From Cryptomeria japonica (taxonomy: Eukaryota > Streptophyta > Pinopsida > Cupressales > Cupressaceae), in assembly GCF_030272615.1 (NCBI RefSeq), contig NC_081412.1, positions 344,403,870 to 344,467,869 of the forward strand: a stretch of 64,000 nt of DNA, in the 5' to 3' direction. The position numbers were made by a program, and so were the translations under genes. Numbering within the stretch: the first letter of the stretch is position 1; the number at the start of each line of letters is the position of its first letter. Under the pieces are notes generated by a model that saw only the letters and a list, made by a program, of their open reading frames with translations, ran no database searches and was not told the DNA's origin. This document shows, in pieces, positions 1-9,094 of the stretch.

Positions 1-1046
1 CTTTGGGCCCACCAGCCCTTTTCACAGCTTCACGATGAATATCTCACTTGCATCTTATTTTCACGAAACTACACAAACCGTCAGATCTTAGGAACTTGCT
101 CGTTGCTTAATCTTGTTTAAAACTGACAGACATGGGTCCTCTGACTCATCTTTATCCATCTGGCATTTGGTCCATGATGTGTCAACTTCTTACTTGCCAC
201 TTAAACCAGCTGGACTACTTACCTGGAATGCCATGTCATTTCATTACTTTGCGAAAGATAACTTTCAAGCACCTTTAATCAACAAAACTGCACTGGCTGT
301 TAGATCTCGGGAACTTGCGCATTTGTTAAGCTTCTTATAAAACTCCTTACCTGGGCCCATTAACCTTTCGCTGCTTCACGAAGAGTAAACCATAGGCATC
401 TCACGATCGCGAAGCCACGCAAACCGTCGATCTTTGCTTGACCTGATCAACTTTTAATCAAAGGCAAAATCTTCATTGCTAGGTCCCACCAAACCTTTTT
501 GCCACTTTGCAAAGGATAAAGCACATTCAGTTTGACTTGACGAAGTCACGCCATCCGTCCGATCAGATGGGACTTGATTGGTATTTAGCTTTAGTTCGAA
601 CCTATGTGTCGGGTCCACCTTTTTGCCTTTCGCTACTTCGCGATTAGATAAATTGTGAGCACCTTTTGGTCGTGAAACTACGCGGACCGTTAGATCAACA
701 GAAAGTTGCGCGATGCTTACAAGGCTTGACGGACACTTAGAAAAAGGGCAGATTTAAAAGCAGAAATTTAAAACATTTGAAGGGACCACCTAGGTAAATG
801 ACAAAAGAAAGGGGGGGACACTTTGCATGACTTAAGACCCATTACTTAAGTGAATAAAGTAATGCAGAAATAGAAGCCAGAGGTTTTTTTTTTTATCAGT
901 CATTTGAGCGATTTTAAAAACCTAAACCCTTAACCTTTAAAGACTTAGAATAGATTCGAAGCAACCAAAAGCACACCTAACTCAAAATTTCAAAAATTTA
1001 GCCAATTATGGGAAAGGAAAAACCCATTTCTTAAACAGTGATAACA
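1..1046 (-). repeat. Tat-1 3' LTR, first 1046 bp (U3 part)
   Basis: This stretch aligns throughout with 13566-14611, the start of the 5' LTR, at roughly 90 percent by eye, with mostly transition differences. In element orientation the LTR begins TGTTATCACT at 1046. The part seen is U3 only. It holds degenerate repeats with TTCGCGAA-like cores and no convincing coding sequence. The ORF1 copy that this LTR should carry would start about 800 bp beyond the left window edge. The plus-strand reading frame at 113-340 is antisense and I do not regard it as a gene. Confidence 0.88.
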
Positions 1047-1066
1047 GTGGCTCTGACTGGGGATGG
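1047..1066 (-). other. Tat-1 tRNA-like site in the position of the polypurine tract
   Basis: The element strand reads CCATCCCCAGTCAGAGCCAC directly against the 3' LTR start. A polypurine tract is expected here but absent. The sequence resembles the tRNA 3' end that would pair with the PBS (TCCCCAGCAGAGTCGCCA). Tat-3, another family, carries 18 of 20 identical bases at the same place (59386-59405). A perfect 7-bp stem with a 4-nt loop (GTTGATC-TTGC-GATCAAC) lies just upstream. The function is inferred. Confidence 0.6.
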
Positions 1067-1186
1067 TTGATCGCAAGATCAACACAAGGACCTAGAAAAC
1101 ACTAGAGAAACAGACCAAAAACAAGCCCAAAAACAAATGACTTGAAGAAAAATATATATAAACAGAGGACCTACAATGCATGGACT
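1067..1186 (-). other. Tat-1 3' untranslated stretch
   Basis: Short AT-rich interval between the gag-pol stop (1187) and the tRNA-like site. It contains the hairpin next to the LTR and no open frame or purine run. Confidence 0.6.
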
Positions 1187-1360
1187 TCAAGAGAAAAAAT
1201 GCTTCAGGAATTGTCCATGCACTGGAAATTCCTGTACTTCATCATTCATATTTTTCATAAAATATGAATCCTTTCCATTTAAATCACAGACCACAAAAGG
1301 GCCAATCCATAATGATTCAAATTTCTTATGCTTCCCTTTGTCCTGTCCTCTTGCATTCCA

Positions 1361-2578
1361 CTAAAGAGCAACATCACCGATTTGAAACTTCCTCAGTGAT
1401 GTCCTTTTATCAAAAAGGTACTTAGACTGCAATTGGATCTTCAAGTTCCTCTTATGGGCTAATAAACTAATTTCTTCCACTTTGACCATCTGGATCATTT
1501 GGTCTTCCATAGGCTCTGACATTTCCATGTTTTCAGCTTGCAAGAACTTATATACTGGAATAAGATTATTTATAGGTACTTTGGCCTGTGTACCATATAC
1601 TAATTCAAATGGTGACATCCCAATAGCTTTCTTAACAGTGATTCTATCCGTCCACAAAGCTAATTTCAACTTCTGATCCCATGACCTCTTGTTTTCTTCT
1701 AATATTTTCTTGATAATGTTCAAGAGGCTTTTATTACTGGATTCTGCTTGTCCATTCCCTTGAGGATGATAGGGCGAAGAGTAAGACATGATTATCCCAT
1801 GACTAGTACAAAAATTGACAAACTCTTCTGACCTGAAACTCATAGCGTTATCCATTACCAATTTCACAGGAACCCCAAATCTAGTTATGATACAATCCAT
1901 CAAGAAATCAATAACAATTTTACTTGTAGCTCTTCTGGTGGGAATAGCTTCAATCCATTTTGTAAAATAATTTGTAGCTACTATAATCCACCTGTGACCT
2001 CTTCCTGATTTTTCAACAATCTCTCCAATAAAGTCTATCCCCCATTGGACAAAAGGGGCTTCCACTATAACTGGATTCAAAGGCAGAGCTCCTTCATATT
2101 TTAGCTTGGATGAAAACCTTTGGCATGGGTCACATCTCTTGACATATTCATGAGTATCCTTGAAGAGGGTAGGCCAATAATACCCGACCTAGACTATTTT
2201 TCCAGTAGTTGTCTTAGCAGAGTAATGACCTCTGCATATTCCATCATGCATTTCAATCAACATTTTCTTTGCTTGGAATTCATCTAAACACGTCAGTAAT
2301 CCTCCATCTCTATTTCTCCAAAACAAGTCACCTTGAATGAGAACATATTTCTGAGACTTCAATTTTAAGGTTCTTCTTTGGTTGTGTGTCATCCCTTCTG
2401 TAAATGTTGCATCCCTTAAAAAATGCACTATCTCTGAGTACCAAGGTTGCTTTTCAATACTAGTGACTGACATATTTTTGATTTCAACATTATTTATCTC
2501 AACATTTAGAAGATTAGATTCTGTCATAAGCTTGGCTAGACCCAAGCCTCTCACCAATTTAGTGATCTTTATTTCCAA
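1361..2578 (-). CDS. int: Tat-1 integrase
   Basis: The zinc-binding H-H-C-C region lies at about 2270-2100 (M-H-D-G-I-C-R-G-H-Y-S ... R-C-D-P-C-Q) and is split by a stop at 2189. The catalytic core (2080-1500) has W-G-I-D-F-I-G-E (D), V-M-D-N-A-M-S-F (D; usually D-N-G) and Y-H-P-Q-G-N-G-Q-A-E-S (E). The frame stops at 1361. The GPY/F-like module W-I-G-P-F and the C-terminus continue in frame to 1187. No chromodomain is present, as in Tat lineages. It would join the cDNA ends to host DNA. Confidence 0.87.
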
Positions 2579-2584
2579 GTCAAA

Positions 2585-2911
2585 TTATTGGATTCTATTG
2601 ATCCATCTGCACCTTTTTCCTGTAACCTTAGATTGGGACAAAATATCCTTAACTACAACATGTGGGACATAAGCAGTGACTTTTGCATTCACAAGGTATG
2701 GCTTGAAAGCCTTAACAACTTTAACTAAAGCATAAGCCTGTTTTTCCATGGTTTCATACCTTAATTCTGCTGCTTGCAAAGATATGCTATAGAAAGCTAT
2801 GGGATGTTCATATCCCTCATTATCCTTTTGTAACAAAACTGCAGCTACTCTATGGTATGAAGCAAAAGAGAAGAGAGAAAAGGGCTTACTGTAATCAGGA
2901 GATTTCAACAC
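2585..2911 (-). CDS. pol: Tat-1 gypsy-type RNase H, catalytically degenerate (tether-like)
   Basis: The position and the Q-P-I-A-F/Y-x-S...E-K-Q-A-Y-A-L-V framework identify the native Ty3/gypsy RNase H. The usual first Asp (T-D-A-S in most gypsy elements) is F here (S-F-A-S), and the later T-D-H motif is replaced by Y-V-P-H. Tat-2 and Tat-3 show the same losses, so this predates the decay of this copy. The family comparison is from general knowledge. I infer a structural role only, with RNase H activity supplied by the upstream aRNH. Confidence 0.72.
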   Translation of the reverse strand: MLKSPDYSKPFSLFSFASYHRVAAVLLQKDNEGYEHPIAFYSISLQAAELRYETMEKQAYALVKVVKAFKPYLVNAKVTAYVPHVVVKDILSQSKVTGKRCRWINRIQ

Positions 2912-2968
2912 TAGTGCTTCCTGAATGACCTTTTTAATCTCATCAAAAGCCCTTGATACTTCTTGGTC

Positions 2969-4126
2969 CTAGCAAAATGTTGTATGCTTCTTGAGCAATT
3001 TTACAATGGGCTTCACTATCTCTACAAAATTTGCAATGAATCTTCTAACAAAATTAACCTTACCCAAAAAAGATTGGATACCTTTAACATTTTTTGGTGC
3101 AGGCACATTATTTATTGCCTCAATTCTTTCAGGGTCTATTCTTACCCCTTCCTTGGACATGATATGCCCCAATAATTTTCCTTCAGTGACACCAAAATGA
3201 CATTTCTTGGGATTTAATGACACGCCAAATTCCAAAGCCTTATTGAATACCTTTTCTAAATGTCCACAGTGGTCATCGGCTTGTTTGGAGAAACAAGTTA
3301 AATCATCTTGATAAACCACCATGATGATGTTGATGAATTCTTTAAACGCTACATCCATAGCTCTTTGAAATGTAGCTCCAACATTTTTTAATCCAAATGG
3401 CATTCTTACATAAGCATATGTTCCCCATGGAGTAGTGAAGGTAGTTTTGAATTGTTCAAATTCCTTTACTGATACTTGATTGTATCCTAAAAAACCATCC
3501 ATCATGGACAAAAGATCACAACCAGTTACTCTCTGCAGCATGGCTTCCATATTGGGTGAAGAGTAATTATCTTTTAGAGAAGCAACATTTAAATTTCTAA
3601 AATCCACACACAATCTAATGTCCCCATTTTTCTTTGTTACTGGGACCAAATTGGATACCCATGAAGAATGTCTTATAGGTTTGATAATCCCCCCTTCTCT
3701 TAACTTAGTCAATTCTTGTTGCATCTTGGTTTCTAACAGGGGGTTAATAGGTCTTTGCTTTTGTCTAAAAGGCTTAGCATCTGGAAGTAAAGGGACTTCA
3801 TGCTGAAACGAGTCTTTTCTATACGCCTTTAGGTCTTCATAAGACCAAGCAAAAACATGTTTGTATCTCTTCAATAAATTAATAAGATTAGTTCTGACAT
3901 GAGGGGGTAATTTCTTTCCAATGTATACTAACTTAGGGGATGATTCAGTCCCCAAGTTTACCTCCTCCAATTCTTCTAGCTTGGTGGTAGACTGCTGATG
4001 TAAATGACTATCATTGTAGCTAAACATACTCTCTAGCTTTACCAACCCTTTATGTATCTCATTTGTTTCCAATTGGACCAAGTCATTTCGGAACATTGTT
4101 TCCTTGTTGTCAACCACTTCCACCAA
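2969..4126 (-). CDS. pol: Tat-1 reverse transcriptase
   Basis: 385 open codons. The RT core starts after K-Q-R-P-I-N-P (about 3760) and has K-K-N-G-D-I-R-L-C-V-D-F-R-N-L-N, then M-M-D-G-F-L-G-Y-N-Q (first catalytic Asp), M-P-F-G-L, and V-V-Y-Q-D-D (the catalytic pair, about 3320-3303). The residue before DD is Gln, as in all three Tat copies. The segment ends at a stop (2969-2971), probably a mutated Trp codon, in the connection towards the gypsy RNase H. Confidence 0.88.
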   Translation of the reverse strand: MVEVVDNKETMFRNDLVQLETNEIHKGLVKLESMFSYNDSHLHQQSTTKLEELEEVNLGTESSPKLVYIGKKLPPHVRTNLINLLKRYKHVFAWSYEDLKAYRKDSFQHEVPLLPDAKPFRQKQRPINPLLETKMQQELTKLREGGIIKPIRHSSWVSNLVPVTKKNGDIRLCVDFRNLNVASLKDNYSSPNMEAMLQRVTGCDLLSMMDGFLGYNQVSVKEFEQFKTTFTTPWGTYAYVRMPFGLKNVGATFQRAMDVAFKEFINIIMVVYQDDLTCFSKQADDHCGHLEKVFNKALEFGVSLNPKKCHFGVTEGKLLGHIMSKEGVRIDPERIEAINNVPAPKNVKGIQSFLGKVNFVRRFIANFVEIVKPIVKLLKKHTTFC

Positions 4127-4132
4127 TGCATT

Positions 4133-4663
4133 TCAATCAATCTTCTGTCCATCATAATCATCAACACATTGAATGAACCTAAGAATATCTTCATCATCGG
4201 TAAAAACTTGCCAATTATACACATTTTCAAGGATGGCAGGCCTAGACTTTATTTCCATAGTGGATATGCCAGTTAGTGTTGCATCATCATTTTTCAATGC
4301 AACATTAGTTAAAATATCTGCCATGATAATCTTTGATCTCTCTATCCAATTAATAGAAAGTGCACTAAAATGCTCAATGACATCCCAAACTGCATGTTTA
4401 TATCTCTTTAATCTATCATTTTTGGATGCATATTTGGATCTTACCCGAGAGACAACCAATTCTGAATCTTCTAAAACTTTCAACAGTTGTATCCCATGCC
4501 TCTTTGCAACTTCAAGCCTCAATAATAGAGCTTCATATTCTACAGTATTATTCGTGCACTGAAAGGCTAAGAGAAAAGAATATTTAAAAGTTATACCTGA
4601 TGGGGATACAAAAAGGACTCCTTCTCTAGACCCTTCTTTGGAGCAAGCTCCATCAAAATACAT
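4133..4663 (-). CDS. Tat-1 additional RNase HI-like domain (aRNH) between protease and RT
   Basis: RNase HI fold signature with all four acidic positions in order: M-Y-F-D-G-A-C-S (D), V-E-Y-E-A-L-L (E), E-D-S-E-L-V-V (D) and I-M-A-D-I-L-T-N (D). Extra RNase H domains of this kind (archaeal-type, aRNH) are a known feature of plant Tat elements. Here the domain precedes the RT. It would degrade RNA in RNA-DNA hybrids during reverse transcription. The linker to the RT (end of this segment and start of the next) is an acidic region that Tat-2 and Tat-3 share. A stop at 4133 interrupts the linker. Confidence 0.8.
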   Translation of the reverse strand: MYFDGACSKEGSREGVLFVSPSGITFKYSFLLAFQCTNNTVEYEALLLRLEVAKRHGIQLLKVLEDSELVVSRVRSKYASKNDRLKRYKHAVWDVIEHFSALSINWIERSKIIMADILTNVALKNDDATLTGISTMEIKSRPAILENVYNWQVFTDDEDILRFIQCVDDYDGQKID

Positions 4664-4678
4664 CTACCATAAACCATG

Positions 4679-5206
4679 CTATTGTGATTCTAATTCGGTC
4701 ACAATGGGGTCAGTATTCTTCAACTGAGGTACAATTGGTTGTAGTCTGAAATTATCAAGATCCACATCAATCATACAATTGAGCATATTAGGATCTACAT
4801 TTTCAATTACTCTAGGAGCACGTGGTTCTCTATACAACTTGACCTGATTCCCATTTATTGGGATAGTAGCATAAGATAAATCCAATTGGACATTTCCTCC
4901 TACTGCTACTGCCCACTGCCTGGACAACAACATGCCATAATGGGGCTTAGTGTTAGTAACAACAACATCCATTTTGCAAGTTGCCTCAGGAAATGTTGCT
5001 ATCTTCACTTTAACATCTCTCATTGTACCTATTACAGGTACTTCTTTGTTATCCATAGCATATCATTTTCCATATACAGTAGTTACTGACAATCCTAGTT
5101 CTTTCATAACACCATAAGGCATTACATTAGCAGCTGCACCTGAATCTATCAAACAGTTTTTTATCAGCCGGTTATTCACTAACAAAGTAACATAAAAAGG
5201 ATCTAC
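4679..5206 (-). CDS. pro: Tat-1 aspartic protease domain
   Basis: The D-S-G-A active-site motif lies at about 5150-5135 in the context C-L-I-D-S-G-A-A-A-N-V-M-P. A pepsin-like half-domain follows, with a Y-G-M-L-L-S-R-Q-W block (about 4950-4920) shared by all three Tat elements. It would act as a homodimer to cleave the Gag-Pol precursor. Two stops break it, one near 5063 in place of a Cys codon and one at 4679-4681. The catalytic Asp itself is retained. Confidence 0.82.
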
Positions 5207-6901
5207 CTATGAAGGCTCTTGAGTAATAGTTGTTCCAACATAAACCTCTTGGGTTTGAAACTCCTGATCCTTTCCATTTTTGACTGAAACGGTGGGTAGG
5301 ACTATGTTACTGTTAGATATATTAGAAAACAGAGATAAGGCAGCTTCTCTATGTTCTTTTATTTTCAGTAACTCTATTAATGGGACAGTAACTTTCATTT
5401 GTGTAAGAGCTTGAGCCATGTCAAATGTGGAATTACTGCTTAATTCAGTATTAGCTCTAACTCTTTCTGCCTTAGGCTGACTTGCCTTCTTTGTTGTGGC
5501 AGCTCCTCGTGTATCATTGGTACTTTTATCCTCTATACTCTTGGATACATCTTTAATCTGATCTTTCTTTTCCTGAATCATTGGAGGAGTAGTAGCACTA
5601 CTTGTTGTCCCCTTTTGAAAAACCTCTTTTATAAACATAGAACTAGGTTCACCCTGATCAATATCCCTTTTGGTGCTCCTTAGGTTGTAATTGTGCTTTG
5701 CCTTAGCTATAGCAACTTTGGTGAGATTTTTCACTTCTTCTTCATTAGGTCTTCTAAGTTGAACCTCTTCATCTTCAGTGGTTACCACATTTAGTGTAGG
5801 ATGCCAATCAAGTGTTAGTTGTCCTTGGTAGGACCTTTTACTGTCCAACACATCACAGTCACTAAATTCACTCTGCAAAGACTCCTCATCACTTTCTATA
5901 ACAGTCTCAAACATGTTAATATCAGGCTCAGCCTCTTGTCTCATGGACTCTTCTAAGGCTTGAGCAATTGTACACTGATGAGGGGAATGTGGACTGTCAC
6001 AAGCAATACACCAAGGAGTGTTCTCTATGTTATGAACATTTTTTCCTTTTAAGGGATCAAGGGTATCTTGGCTCTGAGCATTCTTAGGCTTCTCAGTTTG
6101 AGGTTTACCATCCTTCCAATTGGTATTATAAGGCATGTCATGCAATCTAGGAGGTCTATCTTGCCAGTTATAGTGAGGCTTATCATTTTTATTTACTTTA
6201 GCAGTTAGGTCCCTCATAGCAGTGACTAACTTCTCTATCTTATCTTCCTCCTTAGCAAATTTGTTTGGTTGCTGTTTTGTTTCTTGCCATAACCTACCAT
6301 CAGTTCTTCTTCCCAATTTCCCAAATGCTTTCCTATTGCTCTCCACATTGATAGCAATTCTGAATGCATCTCTCAGGTTATGTGGATTTTTATCCCTTAA
6401 GATATAAGCCATTTTGGAATCAAATGCATTGTAATAAGTGTTAAGGCACATGTTATCATCTAACCTCATTACCTAATACAACCTATGCATGGCTTTCTGA
6501 AACCTAGCATTGAAATCAGTGACCATTTCATTATCAGATTTTCTGATATTATTAAATCCATTAAGCATGAAATTTACATTTTTTTTGTCACCATACTGCT
6601 CTTGAAAGTAATTTTTAAAGTCCTCCCAAGACCCAATGCTACTAATAGGGAGCCCTCTATACCAATCTCTTGCATCATCTATTAGGAACTGAACAAATAG
6701 TTTCATTATGACATCTTCATCTACTATCTCATAATCATTTACTAAGTCACCAAAAGATTTTAAATGATCCTCTACACTAATGGCATTATTTTCAGCAAAC
6801 TTAGGGAGTCTATCTCTTAACTTAGTTGGAACATGGTTAGGATATCCAAGGATTCCATCAAAAAATAGTTGCCTATACTGTTCTAAATTGATAGGTCTTC
6901 T
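5207..6901 (-). CDS. gag: Tat-1 Gag capsid core and zinc knuckle
   Basis: After the stop at 6902 the frame continues into a retrotransposon Gag core. It has the typical D-A-R-D-W-Y..L.....I..W..F...F...Y motif at about 6690-6590. One stop near 6473 splits it. At 6010-5972 there is a CCHC zinc knuckle with CX2CX3HX4C spacing, one residue shorter between C2 and H than the usual CX2CX4HX4C. The same spacing occurs in Tat-2 and Tat-3, so it is a lineage feature. The acidic and K-rich linker after it (about 5950-5300) leads to the protease. A stop at 5207 precedes the protease. Confidence 0.8.
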
Positions 6902-7684
6902 CTAGAATGGGTTAACAGTATTGTTATTACTCATGTTCATTCTTACATTAGGGACTTGAGTTTGAGACATCTGGTTATTTTGATTAATAACAAGGGTTTG
7001 ACTAGTTGTTGCTATATTAACAGTCAAGGTTGGTTGGATTTTAACAGGAGGGAGGGAGGTTTTCTTAGGTGGAGGTTTATTTAGATCTTCTAATGGAAAG
7101 ATAATGGGTGGAACTTTTAGATATCCAATTTTTCTTTTAACTTCTTGGTTAGCAGCCTCTAACTCAGCTTTCTCCAATTCCATTTGTAAGTCTTCTTTTT
7201 CTTTCCTCATTCTTTCCATCTCCTTTTCATGTGCTGATAATCTATGAGAGATTTCCACTGTAGTTTTAGATCCTGACCCATCTTCCATGCATTTCTGCTT
7301 TCCTTTATCAATCTCATTTCTGACAGGTTGCGGGTCACTAAGAACCTCCCTATTTGGTTGGGTTACTGACTTATATGCTAGTTTGGCCTTGGGGACTAGA
7401 ATTTCCCTGATCACTTGACCTTCATCCTCACTCTTTAACTTTTCTTGGGCAAGGACCTCAAGATCTACAATCTGTCTTAGAAGCCTGTCTCTTTCCATCA
7501 ATTTGGCTTTAACTTCTCTTTCTTTATTGGCTTCCTTTTGGGTTCTCAAAGAGATGAGATGATGGAATTTTTTATTTAGGTCCTCTATCTCTTGGGATAT
7601 CTTATCTTCATTGGGGAAAACTTCTTCTAAGTCTGATATATTGACTTGATCAATATCAATCAAGCTAATGTTTCCATCAATCAT
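6902..7684 (-). CDS. gag: Tat-1 Gag N-terminal region (coiled coil)
   Basis: Open 260-codon stretch of the gag-pol frame. Two charged helical regions rich in E, K, R and L (about residues 30-95 and 150-190) look like coiled coils. A proline- and asparagine-rich tail leads into the capsid-like part. Tat-2 has a close homologue at 23636-22842. Tat-3 has a different, shorter, Q/P/N-rich N-terminus, so this part diverges between the families. A role in Gag multimerisation is inferred from the coiled coils and the position. A stop at 6902-6904 separates it from the capsid core. Confidence 0.75.
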   Translation of the reverse strand: MIDGNISLIDIDQVNISDLEEVFPNEDKISQEIEDLNKKFHHLISLRTQKEANKEREVKAKLMERDRLLRQIVDLEVLAQEKLKSEDEGQVIREILVPKAKLAYKSVTQPNREVLSDPQPVRNEIDKGKQKCMEDGSGSKTTVEISHRLSAHEKEMERMRKEKEDLQMELEKAELEAANQEVKRKIGYLKVPPIIFPLEDLNKPPPKKTSLPPVKIQPTLTVNIATTSQTLVINQNNQMSQTQVPNVRMNMSNNNTVNPF

Positions 7685-8090
7685 CCTAGGTGCAGAACTT
7701 CCAACTATATTTGAAATAGTTTTGTCTCTTCCAGAGGCACTAATATGAGATATACCTTAATTTAAAACATTAACATCTTCTAAATTCCTGAACAAACTAA
7801 AATGGAAACCAAAAACATCATGTTCAGATTCTCTTGAAGAAGAATTTGATCTAGCATAAACAGGTCTTTCAGATATCTTACCTGTATTATTGCTTTTCTG
7901 GACCCAAGCAGTATTTGACGGCTCAAGCAACACTGACCTTTTCTGACACCTTCTTGACTATTCAAGTAATCCTTCCTATAATGTTTCACGCGGATGTTTT
8001 TTCATGAAGGATTGAGTATGCTTTCCTCCTTGCATTGCACTTGTTTTCTTTTCAAAATTTTCTTATTTCCAAAATGACTGGTTAAAAAGA

Positions 8091-8101
8091 CAGAGTCACC
8101 A
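8091..8101 (-). other. Second partial PBS-like copy in the Tat-1 leader
   Basis: The element strand reads TGGTGACTCTG, matching the first 11 bases of the PBS with one mismatch, about 70 bp downstream of the PBS and 56 bp before the gag ATG. Tat-2 and Tat-3 have equivalents. Confidence 0.55.
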
Positions 8102-8152
8102 CCCACAAATCTATGGGAGATATGAAAACAAGTTGGATTCACGGTATGACTC

Positions 8153-8170
8153 TCCCCAGCAGAGTCGCCA
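8153..8170 (-). other. Tat-1 primer-binding site
   Basis: The element strand reads TGGCGACTCTGCTGGGGA, 7 nt after the 5' LTR end. Ogre-type elements use a tRNA-Arg-type PBS of very similar sequence (from memory, not searched). Tat-3 has the identical 18 nt. Confidence 0.85.
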
Positions 8171-8177
8171 CTTTTTT

Positions 8178-9010
8178 TGTTCTCAAAATCTGATTCCCCT
8201 TAAGATCCTTATAATAATATGATAAACTTTGTTTATAGAAGAGAGATCACAGAGAAGGAAACTTTCAAAACAACATATGACAAGGTTTGATTAATCTTCT
8301 ACACTTCAAACTTGTCCAAAGTTCAGGTGGGTATACCTTTTTGTGAACTGAATTCACACTTTTAAAAGACAAATCCACAGTAAACCAATCCGAAAACCAG
8401 TGGATCTTATCACCTTAAAACCTACTAAAATAAACAAATAAAACTTGTACTCGTGTTCAGTATTGACCTACAAGATATGTAAAAATACAACCATAATAGA
8501 TACCAGTGCCTTATCCAGGCCACAGAGTCATCTAAGTTCAAACAATACTCCCACAATCAAACATCTTCAAATATCCTGTCAACTTGGCTTCTACAGATCC
8601 CTACATATGCCTAACATACATAAGAATTTATTCAAACCAAACTAAACTGCATTTATCAAATTCAAAGTATCCCACAAAGAATTTACTGATAGAAATGATT
8701 CCCGCATATTTAATTCCCCTCCTGAAGAGAAAAGCTAAGAAGCACATCTACTTGGAGTTACCTTACAACCCATATTCAAAAGGAATAACCCTAGATTACT
8801 CAGAATGAAATAGTAAATATTTGCAAAAAATACTTGAAGACAACACAAAGTTTAAGCTCAAAACTGACGGTCTGCATATTGATATTATTTTAGAAAGTAT
8901 TACAGAAACTTTTGAATATTCTCCATTAACTCAAAAAAAAGCTCAGAGAAATTTCTGCAACGTTTTCTTACAATTCCTTGCGATCCCCTTTTCATGGGTC
9001 CTGGTATCCA
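8178..9010 (-). other. Tat-1 R-U5 region
   Basis: Non-coding. It is conserved with Tat-2 (24147-24986) and with the reverse complement of the solo LTR end (29111-29776). An element-strand block resembling AGGCACTGG plus ACTCTG (near 8505-8530) recurs in Tat-3 near 52400-52440. I see no open frame worth calling. Confidence 0.6.
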
Positions 9011-9018
9011 TTTATATA
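9011..9018 (-). promoter_or_regulatory. Probable TATA box of the Tat-1 5' LTR
   Basis: The element strand reads TATATAAA. It lies about 80 bp after the ORF1 stop and about 835 bp before the LTR 3' end. Equivalent TATA boxes stand at similar places in Tat-2, Tat-3 and the solo LTR. Confidence 0.6.
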
Positions 9019-9094
9019 ATCATGGATGTATACAAGCTTCAGACCATCTTTTCAAAAAAAGTTGTTACAAAAAAATCCTTCACTCAAGAAGTAG

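Larger units (their letters stand above)
1187..8035 (-). pseudogene. gag-pol: Tat-1 gag-pol polyprotein, single frame with about 14 internal stops
   Basis: Every recognisable segment from the ATG at 8035 to the stop at 1187 lies in one reading frame (6849 bp, 2283 codons), with no net frameshift but about 14 nonsense codons. Domain order is Gag with coiled coil and zinc knuckle, aspartic protease, an RNase HI-like domain, reverse transcriptase, gypsy-type RNase H, and integrase. The start was chosen because it follows the PBS leader and its N-terminal frame matches Tat-2. The end was placed by comparison with Tat-2, where the frame also ends with a GQFLKHYFS-like tail. The polyprotein would make the capsid, process itself, reverse transcribe and integrate. 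The stops, several of them at former CGA, CAG or TGG-type codons, make it inactive. Lineage: Ty3/gypsy, Tat/Ogre-like. Confidence 0.88.

Noticed and set aside
113-340. Plus-strand reading frame with a matching frame at 13509-13907
   Set aside because: It is antisense to the Tat-1 U3 in both LTR copies. Similarity follows from the LTRs being copies of each other. No start context or coding signature, and Tat-2 U3 does not show it clearly.
7780-7989. 69-codon minus-strand frame before Tat-1 gag
   Set aside because: It is out of the gag-pol frame. The true frame from 8035 runs through this stretch with three stops and matches Tat-2 Gag.
8153-8170. tRNA-like words at the PBS and 3' LTR edges taken as tRNA genes
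   Set aside because: Only about 18-20 nt, with no cloverleaf, anticodon arm or A and B boxes. They are primer-related sites.
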